DNA from: Serripes groenlandicus
Lineage: Eukaryota > Mollusca > Bivalvia > Cardiida > Cardiidae
NCBI GenBank assembly: GCA_031761405.1
Contig: JASEVX010000003.1
Span: forward strand, 141,035,762 to 141,099,761
Length of the DNA: 64,000 nt
Direction of reading: 5' to 3'
Part shown: piece by piece, positions 27,001 to 39,000 of the stretch
Layout: the number at the start of each line of letters is the position of its first letter
Numbering within the stretch: position 1 is the first letter of the stretch
Program-made: the position numbers and the translations under genes
The notes under the pieces: generated by a model
Database searches by the model: none
Told to the model about the DNA's origin: nothing
What the model saw: only the letters and a program-made list of their open reading frames with translations

Positions 27001-30000
27001 ATTTTTATTCATCTCAATCCCGAGTGTTATTTTCATTCATCCCTATCCATAGTGTTATTTTCATTCATCTCTATCCCGAGTGTTCATTTCATTCATCTCT
27101 ATCCCAAGTGTTAATTTCATTCATCTCTATCTCAAGTGTTAATTTCATTTATCTCTATCCCGAGTGTTATTTTCATTCATCTCTATACCGAGTGTTATTT
27201 TCATTCATCTCTATCCCGAGTGTTATTTTCATTCATCTCTATCCATAGTGTTATTTTCACTCATCCCAGGATATTTTTATAAATCACTGCTATGTTTATG
27301 TAATAGTCCTAAAAAAACAAACCTGACCAGGCTTCGAACCTTGGACCTATTATTATGTAGTCCCTTATTTGATGCCATTGTAACAGTCTAGAAGATCAGA
27401 CCTTACCAGGGCTCGAACATTGGACCTTTTTATTCCAAGGCAAACGCTCTACCACATCGTTTCAAAAGCTAGCTCCATAGCAAAGCAGTATATGTGTCGC
27501 CTTATACATATACCTTTGCTACATTTACATACATTGTTAAGGTATCTACTACACAAGATTGTTCGGAGAAATGATACCCTTTGTGTCATCTGTCCAAGAC
27601 CGGCCACTCAAATCTACCTGACAAACCATGTATGTACTTACTCAATGTTTTCCTGCATTTTTATGGCTAGTTCAGCATCTTTTTTTTTCTCTTTCATTGC
27701 TTTCAACAGACTGTTGGCTACTAGAGCTCCAGCGATGGCATCCTATAACAACAAATAGAGGTCAAGATAAGGACGAGTAAACAGGCAGTTGTCCCACTAT
27801 GTTAGAAGGTACTCAAAAGATTTGTCTCACTGTGAAGATTCTTTTTAAGCACCCATAACATAGGGTGTGGAGGTTTCACATTATGTAATATGCCCATTAT
27901 CTAGAGCTCTGAGTTACATAAAAGTCTGTAAACTCACTGAATGGGCTGTTACACATCAAATGACTATAACTTCTTTAACGCCTTCTGACGTTTCTGCAAT
28001 AGACCTTTTTGAAAACATTGTGGAAAAAGGAGAAAGTCAATTATTGGCATCAGTGTGTTCAACTCTTTTCAATACTTTTACATTAATTTATAGAGATTAT
28101 TCCTATTTATGCTCAGATATTTTCACGACATCTGCTGCAGATTTGTCATATGTGGGAAAGGTTTAAACAAAATGAAATCTTAAAAATCTAAAACAAAATC
28201 ACATCTCCTGTTGGTATTCAGTCATAAAGATGGATTCAATTCCAGTAGGCAGTTGCTGAGAAATAGCACAGAGGTTGTAAAATGACTAACTATAATGTTT
28301 CTCTTTTATCCACTGCAGAAATTCCCAAGATTGTTTGTATCAAACAAACTGCTTATTAACCCTTTCCCTAATATCGACAAGTTTGGATGCCTCTGTAGCA
28401 GATGACATTTGGAAGTTTTGTGGGTAAATGAACAATTTTCTCACAATGTTTTGAATTCTATATGAATACTAGTTGTACTTCCTAGTAATGATATGTTTCC
28501 TGGTTTTACTCGGGAGCCAAGCCCCGGTGACTCAGTTATTTGCGACGACAGCTGTCAATCCAGGGGTTGTGAGTTCGACTCCCAGCTTGGCCAACATTTT
28601 TTCCGACGATTGACAAAAGTCACTGTGACTAGCGTCATTAGTCTTTGACCAACGTAAAAAAGCAGAAAGTTGCTTGGAAAGTATGTTCTGTGGAGTACTG
28701 GTGTGAGAAAACCAGGAAAGAATTGAGTAGGTGAACTGGCCGCAGTGATATGACTGAACAATTGTTGTAGATGACCCCAATCAATCAATCAATTGAATCA
28801 GGTATGTTCAAAGTAGATCACTCCAAAAATATCATATCAAAGAAACAGTTAAAGAATATTGAAAACTTGAACTTTTACCTTAATGTTAGCCATATCCCAC
28901 TTGCAGACCATTTTGATGCATCCACAGCAATATTTGCTTATCATGAGTGTATCCTTCTTTTGCCACAATGTTTTCAACTTTATTGAGTAATCAAATTACT
29001 CTTTATAGAGGTTTGACTTATTTTTACCCATATTTGTTAATTGTCATATGCTGCAGAATTGTCGTATGTGGGAAAGGATAAATATATATTGTGTTACCCT
29101 GATAATGTACCTGAATGTCAATACAAGAGAGTTTGAAGAACACAAATGACTGTTTGGCCTGCCTATAAGTCAAAGCGTGGGGATGGCGGACACATAGACA
29201 GATGGTGGAAAGCGATACCTATGTGTCAACCTGCCAAGGCAGAAATCACAATAAATGAAGTATTGTATGACGGAAATGGATTACAAACATAACTTACTTT
29301 TCCTTCAGCCCAGAAAATCTTGGCCATATCTTGTCGAATCATTAAGACAGACCATATAAACAAATCCTGGGCAGGATTCTTAAAAGAAACTGGTGAACTG
29401 TTACTACCTCTTCTAGCACCTGTAATGTGAGTAAGGAAATTTGATACAACAACAAATCTTCTGATGATTTATAGAGTATTTATTTAAATGGTGCTTTACA
29501 CTGCTAAACCATTTCCTACATAAAACAAATCTGCAGCAGACAGCCTTCAAAGAATGGTTAGCGACAAAAGTGGAAAACATTGTGACAAAAGGATATTTTT
29601 TCCTTTTGTCACAATGTTTCCATCAGTTGTTTGATGCTAATGCGTCAGAAAGAATCTGTATGTTGGAATGGGTTAAAACACTATTTCAGTCATGCTGACA
29701 CATTCTTCTCCTTTTGTCACACTGTTTTCAACTCTATCCAATGATTCATCCTTCATTTCAAGAGATTGATGATATTTTCGTATATATATTTTTAAAGTCG
29801 TCTGCTGTAGATTTGTTGTATAATTATGAGCAACTTCTTCTTTTGCCACAATGTTTTCAACTGTTTTAAATAACTATGCATTCATTTAATGGGATATTAC
29901 ATACTTGTGTCTAGAGGCTTTAAGATTTGACTGCTGCGGTTTACATAGTCCTTCTGCGTCACATTGCTATAACGGAAATAATCCCCTATCAACTCTTGCA

Positions 30001-33000
30001 TCAACCTGCTAACGTCAAGGAGGGAAAAATCCTTTCTTGGCTGAAATTATAACAACAAAAAGTAACAACAAAGTGTCATCCTTCCCAGACAAAATGAACT
30101 ATTTCACATGAAACCAGACCTTCAGGGTTTTTTTTATCGGGATTTACGCATGATGGTGTTCCCTTGACCACCTATGTGGTGTAGTGGTTGGAACATTCTC
30201 TGTGAGAGTTGTCCAATCCTGGACTTAGTCACACAAACATCTTTGAACAATGGTAGTTATGGTGCAACAGGTTGCACGGATAGCATATATTTTATCTGTT
30301 GAAGTGGGTCAGAACGGTTTAATCTTGTAAAGGTAAATTTCTGACCTGGCATAACAAAGGTCTTAATATGAGCCGTCCCGCGAAAAGAACCAACAATGTG
30401 GACTCTGCTAAAATGATCGACCCGGATCAGCCTTAGCATGCCGCGCAGGCTTATCCGGATATTCACTTTTCGCCTCCTGTGGATTTTCTGCTTCAGGAAT
30501 CATTACTCTATCCCCCTATCCCCCTGAGACGGAATGTGTCGGTCTGGATCAGTCTGCGCGGACTGTGCAGGCTTATCTGGGTCGATACTTAACGCAGATG
30601 CCATACTGTTGGTTTTCTCGTGGGACGGCTCATATTTAGGTTAAGTAAACCTCTGACATGCCCTAGTCAAATATTTACATCTAGCAATCAATGTAATATA
30701 TCTGAAATGCTTTTGAAAAAAGCAATGTAATATACATGTACCGTTCACACAAAGAAAATCCAAATACAGTCAAACGTGTGCTTAAGACTACCTTGGAATA
30801 GCATTTCCCTGTCTAACAGCGACCATACTTTTAGTTTCCCATTTACCTGCATTTATAAATGACCATGCAAATAAAGACCACCTGTGAACAAAGACAAAAT
30901 TCATGTTTTTTCAATGGTTGTCTTTATACACCGGTTCAACTGTACATGGCATTGTACATCGTGCAGATGTAGGACTGACAAAATTAAGCAATAAATGTGT
31001 AAAACTTACCTCTTTACTTTTTCCTTGCACTTTATTGAGCAATGTTCTTAGAAGACAATTGTTCTTTGGTATCTGTAAAAATATATATAACCTTTAACCA
31101 GAAGTTTAGATAAGGATGAGTAAATTGATCTTTGTCCAAGAATATCTCACTTATAATTTATTTTAACCCTTTGTTGTGAGTACCAACATGATTTAAGCAA
31201 GTGGAATACATCCCCTTATCTAGAGCATTGTTTATCCCTTTCCTTCTTCAACAAATCTGCAGCAGATAACTTTGTAAAAACTACTAAGAAGAAAATATCT
31301 ATATATGAAAGCAAAAGAAAAGATTAGAGTTGACATTGTTTATCCCTCAAAATGAGTAATTTCTCTTTTTGCCACTACCTTTTGAAATATATTCAAAAAT
31401 TTAAACTTACATTTATACTTACATTAATACTTACATTTATACTTACATTTACAGAAATTTCCCAGATTGTGAACATTTGGATCGGATAGCAGGGATGCAA
31501 ATGCAGTTTGCTATCTACACTTAATACAATTACCTCTACACTGATTCTACATTTGATACAATTACCTCTTCACTGATTCTACATTTGATACAATTACCTC
31601 TACACAGATTCTACATTTGATACAATTACCTCTACACTGATTCTACACTTGAAACAATTACCTCTACAATGATTCTACATTTGATACAATTACCTATACA
31701 CTGATTCTACATTTGATACAATTACCTCTACACTGATTCTACATTTGATACAATTACCTCTACACTGATTCTACATTTGATACAATTACCTCTACACTGA
31801 TTCTACACTTGATACAATTACCTATACACTGATTCTACACTTGATACAATTACCTCTACACTGATTCTACATTTGATACAGTTACCTCTACACTGATTCT
31901 ACATTTGATACAATTACCCCTTCATTGATTCTACATTTGATACAATTACCTTTACACTAGTTCTACACTTGATACAATTATTTCTACACTAGTTCTACAC
32001 TTGATACAATTACCTCTACACAGATTCTACATTTGATACAATTACCTCTACACTGATTCTACACTTGATACAATTACTTCTACACTGATTCTACATTTGA
32101 TACAATTACCTCTACACTGATTCTACATTTGAAACAATTACTTCTACACTAGTTCTACACTTGATACAATTACCTCTACACAGATTCTACATTTGATACA
32201 ATTACCTCTACACGGATTCTACACTTGACACAATTACCTCTACAATGATTCTACATTTGATACAATTACCTATACACTGATTCTACATTTGATACAATTA
32301 CCTCTACACTGATTCTACATTTGATACAATTACCTCTACACTGATTCTACACTTGATACAATTACCTCTACACTGATTCTACACTTGATACAATTACCTT
32401 TACACTGATTCTATACTTGATACAATTACCTCTACACTGATTCCACATTTGATACAATTACCTCTACACTGATTCTACATTTGATACAATTACCCCTTCA
32501 CTGATTCTACATTTGATACAATTACCTTTACACTAGTTCTACACTTGATACAATTACTTCTACACTAGTTCTACACTTGATACAATTACCTCAACACAAA
32601 TTCTACATTTGATACAATTACCTCTACAACTGATTCTACACTTGATACAATTACTTCTACACTGATTCTACATTTGATACAATTACCTCTACACTGATTC
32701 TACATTTGATACAAGTACTTCTACACTAGTTCTTCACTTGATACAATTACCTCTACACTGATTCTACACTTGATACAATTATCTCTACACTGATTCTAAA
32801 CTTGATACAATTACTTCTACACTAGTTCTACATTTGATACAATTACCTCTACACTGGTTCTACACTTGATACAACTACGTCTATACTGGTTCTACACTTG
32901 ATACAATTACCTCTACACTGATTCTACACTTGATACAATTACATCTACTTTGGTTCTATACTTGATACAATTACCTCTACACAGATTCTACATTTGATAC

Positions 33001-36000
33001 AATTACCTCTACACTGATTCTACACTTGATACAATTACTTCTACACTGATTCTACATTTGATACAATTACCTCTACACTGATTGTACATTTGATACAATT
33101 ACTTCTACACTAGTTCTACACTTGATACAATTACCTCTACACTGATTCTACACTTGATACAAGTATCTCTACACTGATTCTACACTTGATACAATTGCTT
33201 CTACACTAGTTCTACACTTGATACAATTACCTCTACACTGGTTCTACACTTGATACAACTACGTCTATACTGGTTCTACACTTGATACAATTACCTCTAC
33301 ACTGATTATACACTTGATACAATTACATCTACTTTGGTTCTATACTTGATACAATTACATCTACTTTTGATATAATTACCTCTACACTGGTTCTACACTT
33401 GATACAATTACCTCTACACTGTTTCGACACTTGATACAATTACCTCTACATTGGTTCTACACTTGATACAATTACCTGTACACTGGTCCTACACTTGATA
33501 TAATTACCTCTACACTGTTTCTACACTTGATGCAATTACATCTACTTTTGATACAATTACCTCTACACTGGTTCTACACTTGATACAATTACCTCTACAC
33601 TTGATACAATTAACTCTACACTGGTTATACACTTGATACAATTACCTTTACACTGGTTCTACACTTGATACAATTATCCTACACTTGATACAATTACCTC
33701 TACATTGGTTCTACACTTGATACAAATACCTCTACACTGGTTATACACTCGATACAATTACCTCTACACTGGTTCTACACTAGGTACAATTACCTGTACA
33801 CTGGTTCTACACTTGATACAATTCCATCTACTTTTGATTCAATAACCTCTACAGTGGTTCTACACTTAATACAATTACCTCTACACTGGTCCTACATTTG
33901 ATACAATTAACTCTACACTTGTTCTACACTTGATACATTTATATCTTCTTTTAATACAATTTCCTCTACACTGGTTCTACACTTGATACAATTACCCCTA
34001 CAGTGGTTTTACACTTGATACACTTACATCTACTTTTTATACAATTACCTTTACACTGGTTCTACACTTGATACAATTACCTCTACACTGGTTCTACACT
34101 TGATACGATTACCTCTACACTGGTCCTACACTTGATACACTTCATCTACTTTTGATACAATTACCTCTACACTGGTTCTACACTTTATACAATTACCTCT
34201 ACACTGGTTCTACACTTGATACAATTACCTCTACACTGGTTCTACACTTGATACAATTACCTCTACACTGATTCTACATTTGATACAATTACCTCTACAC
34301 TGGTTCTACACTTGATACACCTACATCTACTTTTGATACAATTACCTCTACACTGGTTCTACACTTGATACAATTACCTCTACACTGGTTCTACACTTGA
34401 TACAATTACCTCTGCACGGGTTCTACACTTGATACAATTACCTCTGCACTGGTTCTACACTTGATACAATTACCTCTACACTGGTTCTACACTTGATACA
34501 ATTACCTCTGCACTGGTTCTACACTTGATACAATTACCTCTGCACTTGTTCTACACTTGATACAATTACCTCTACACTGGTTTTGCTAGTGCTAGGCATA
34601 AATGTAGGTATTTCACCACATCCGGCATGGTGCTAAGATGCACAATACCGAAAACTCTATTTATCCATTTTATCTATTAAGCCCTTGATTTAATTTACAT
34701 CTTATCTTGTCAAAAAGGTTCGTCTCAAAAGAATGTTTCAGATACGAAGAAAATTAAGGCATGAAAATGATGCACATTTCTTCACCAAAGTATTACATAT
34801 AAATGTGTTTGTTACCTCATTATAAAGTGTAAGTAGACGTTTTTCGGTGAGGAACTCTCGTAAATCGACTCCATGATCCATGAACAGTTCTACAAAATCT
34901 GTCCTGTTTAACTGTATGGCCAACAACATCAATTCATCTAATTGTTCAGTCTATAAGTGATAACAAAATGCAGATTTAAAGGTAAGAAGGGAGACATATA
35001 TACAGGGGTCAGATTTACTTTCATGATTTCAGTCAGTCTAAGTGAAGTTTCAAAATCATCCTGAACATCTGTTTGGTCTAATTAGAATCTACACAATTTA
35101 ACAAAGCTTGGTGTAAGTACTATTTAAACAGTGTCGATGTTGATCTGACTGTGCAGATTCACAGCATGATCTAGATCAATCTCATTAAAACCAGATCTTA
35201 TAAAACTTGCATACTCGTATACGTACGTACGCGGTAGAAGTTTTTTGGTCTGATTTTAATGAGATTGGATCTAGATCTACACTCTTAGAAAATGCCAATG
35301 TGTACCTTTTCCCACGGATGGGGTCATTCGATTTGATTCTTTGATTTATACAGATATGCAACTTCTTAAATTTTCAATTTTTTTCAATTTCAACATTTTA
35401 TTACCCATAATACATTATCATGTATAAATATAGGGAAATATAAAACAGCAATGTATCGATGTTATACATATGGGGAAAGCCAACACGGTGTCATGTATTT
35501 TGATGTCATTCTATCACACTATTGACATAATAAAATGTGGTCTTGCTTAAATAAGTTGAGCAACATTTGAGCTGGTTTTCACATGTTGTTTGCGTGCCAA
35601 CCGAGATAACGCTGATGTATTAAATATAGATGTCTACTCAAATATCCTTTGATGAAAAATGTAAAAATGTAAAAAAAGAAAAAAAGGGATTAAATAACAT
35701 TGAGCAATTTCTTATCTTACAACGTTTTTTTTTAATTGGCATCTGATGCAGAAGCAACAGGGTCGAGAGCTATAGTATTTTAGAAACCGTACTGTTTTAG
35801 GTTTGTTAGCCAACAGTAAGGTTTTTTATTCGTCATGCTGAACATTTTAAATAAGCTAATTTATTACTATTCTCTGGAATGTTTTGAAAAAGCATAGGGC
35901 TGCTCGAGGACAAATGAGGAACGATCAGCACTTTTTAGGGTTCCACCTACAACATTTTAATTATATGTTGGACTTAAATGAAAGTATTCATATAAATTAA

Positions 36001-39000
36001 AATGAATTTAGAAAAGGTCATATTTCAAAGTTAGCATATCTTACCGGCCATCTTTTATCGTCAGTGAAAATATCATTCTTGGCCACATCGATCCTGTTCC
36101 ACTCAAGAGCGAGTCTAAGCTGATGCATTACATGATTCTTATTAGCTGAAAAATAAAGACGTATCTAAATAACTAAAATTTAAAATTAAAATATGTGCTC
36201 TTTGTGGGCTCTAAAGTGTCCACACGATTTTCCAAAATTCTACCTAGTGAGTACATTATCAGTTTTTGAACCCATGTAACCCGGTTTCAATTTTGAGCTA
36301 GATTTGATGGAGATGAAGTATCTAATGAACTTTCTTGCAAACTGGATGAAAACCTTGGCATCTAGAGTGTCACAATGTTAATCAAAGGTTGTCCTAGTAA
36401 CCTAGGTTTTAAACCATGTGACCCAGTTTTGAATGAGATTTTATTCAGATGAATGGTCTGATGATTTAGGTGAAATTTTGCCTAGTGATCTAGGTTTGTT
36501 ACCACATGACGCCGTTTTAAATTTTACTTAAATTCTAAGGAGATGAAACTTCTGATGAACTGTCCAGAATATTGGAGGTTAAATGTGACCTCTAGAGTGT
36601 ACACAAAGCATGCTGATATAGCAAACAAGAGCGCCGCAAGCGAATCAATGCTAACGCTCGTCTGCTTTTTTCTAAGTCGAAAAAGGGGCATAACTGAATG
36701 ATTTTAAGCAAGAGTTATGTGACTTGGTAATCACATACGTATTGTTCCCAGGAATATGTTGAACGTTTTTTTGTTATAGGGTAAGGTTAAATATTTGTGA
36801 CGACACAGACAAGCTAATAAAGAGGTTACATAATCAAATTACCTTTAAGTAAAGCCTGTAACATTGACACGTCAATTTCGCGACTTCCAGATGTACTGTC
36901 GAGTTCAAACACAGACAGGAGATCATTCTTATCCAAACATTCTTTTATCCAGGTCATGTGTTCGTCGATGTTGTTAGGTCCGAATTGCTTCTCTACCATC
37001 TCCTTCACTTGGTTCGTCAGAGCATCTTCCATACACCTCCTCGTTCTGTAACAACAATCTTAATCTTAACCCTTTCCCACATACAACAAATCTGAAGCAG
37101 ACGGCTTTGATAAGATATTTGCAATTACATGGAAAATCTCCATAACTTTAAGTAAAATTATTGAATAGTGTTGAAAACATTGTTTTAAAATGCGTTTGCA
37201 GCAGATGTTTTGTCAGATCACCCTTCATATTCCTCTGTGTCCTGTAAAAACAATCTCAATGCTTACACTTTGACCTGATTCAGATGACATTTGACTCATT
37301 TTCAGTTGATGACTTTTGAAAACAATGTGGATAACGGAGGAATTGCTTAATAGGCGGCATCCCCCAATGGTTGCGTAGTTATACTTTTGAAACAGAAATT
37401 AGATGAACAAAACTTAGTATGTCTCCCACAGAATGTGTGAGTGTTTGGGGTAGGGTCGGATGAAGATGCGATATTATAAGATAATTCTAAAGAATGTTTT
37501 TTCAACTCACCTTTTCTGAGAATTTCCTTCTTGATTTTTTGCCTCAATCTTTTTTTCCTTGGCATTCTGGTAAGCATATGCCAAAATGTCTGCCACTCTA
37601 CCGGAGCCTTTCACAATGACAGCTGGTGTGTTGTTCTGTATGGCTTTATGCACAGTATCCAGGGTACCAATTCCACCTGACAGCACCAGTAACACAATGG
37701 GAACCAGCTCCCGATCTGGAACATAATTGCGAACATTAGTTTAATTTATTCGGGTCAATATTTCAGTCATGTCATAGAAGCAATTTTGTTTTCACAAAAC
37801 ATTTTCCAGTCACCTTTGATTTCTTTCGGGAAAATCTTTTCAGTCCAGTGGCAGAAGACAAATACTGATTCTGGTCATCAAACTGTGATTTTAATGCATG
37901 ACCCATGAATTGAAAGTCCTTAATGCTACAAACAAATTGACCCAAACATTTTTTTTCAAAAGTTATATTTAAATGTGTAATCAAATTATACTTTCAACTT
38001 TTAATTATTGCGTTTAGGAATATTGTTTTTGTTTCTGTATTCTTAACACTTTTTCACTTCCTCGCGCGGTTTGACACATCTGTCAAAGGTAGATTACTTT
38101 GAAAATATGTAAGGTTAAATAGCAGGTAATCCTTAAAGTATCGTATCAAGTAAAAACTTGACAAGAGACATAGTAACACTAATTTCATAGTAAGCCATAT
38201 TTGGAACATTTTTTGTTTTTCCACAATTTTTTCAAAAGAGGTCTTCAGCAGACCCATAACAAGTGTGGTCTATTCTTACTCCATAATATACATAGGTACA
38301 TGTAGGTGTTTTTCCTTTGTTTTGTTTTCAAGTAAGAAGTGTAGCAACAACATATCAGGACATGATTTAAAGTCAATAACAAGAGTGGTCATAAGAACAC
38401 ATGACTGTGTCCCCTACCAATAGGTCAGAAAGTGAAAGTGTTACAGATAAATGATCCCCATGTGTCTTCCTGCCAAGGCAAGTGACACAATAGGTCAGAG
38501 AAATTATTACTAAACATGCATTACCTTTATCTGTCTGTATTTTAGCAACAATCTCATATTCCAGCTTGACACGAAACGGAATCTCAATGGCAAAGTCACC
38601 TTCTGTGGCATTGTCCACAAGTATAAAATGGGAGTGGTTTGGGTCTAAAAAGCTTTCATTTTGGCTCGCCTTCTTCTGTATGTTGTATTCAGCAGGCCCT
38701 GGTCCAAGGCTCTTTTCTTTTGAAACAAGTTGTTTCTAAAAATTGACATGACCATTAATCCCTTACTTGATTCCAAAGACATTTGACACTTTTAAGGTAG
38801 ACCATTTTGAAAAGAAAATTCTGAGAAAAGGATAAATTGCTCAAAATGAATTTTTTTTGTTCTTTACTCCTTTGTTTTCAACTCCCTTGCTTCAGGTAGT
38901 TGCTTTTGTTTGCATGGTGTTTTATGCCACTTTCAACACTTTTTCAGTTATATTTTGGGGTTTCCTTGTTACTTAACTAGTACTACTATATCCTGACATC

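Noticed and set aside
24429..27391. Open reading frames of 66 to 132 codons across the 28-bp array
   Set aside because: They follow the repeat in three frames, encode only the repeat, and shift with unit variants. They are a by-product of the minisatellite.
27305..28592. True tRNA genes at the B-box-like sites
   Set aside because: Only box A/B-like blocks are present; no cloverleaf or anticodon stem could be formed, and SINE bodies follow.
29941..30040. Shorter form of TRPM exon 11 ending at the first gtaaac
   Set aside because: It leaves phase 0, while exon 12 needs one preceding base. The donor at 29,904 gives the right phase.
24440..34585. Regular direct repeats that might suggest a CRISPR array
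   Set aside because: Units are directly adjacent with no unique spacers, lie in introns of an animal gene, and no cas genes are present.
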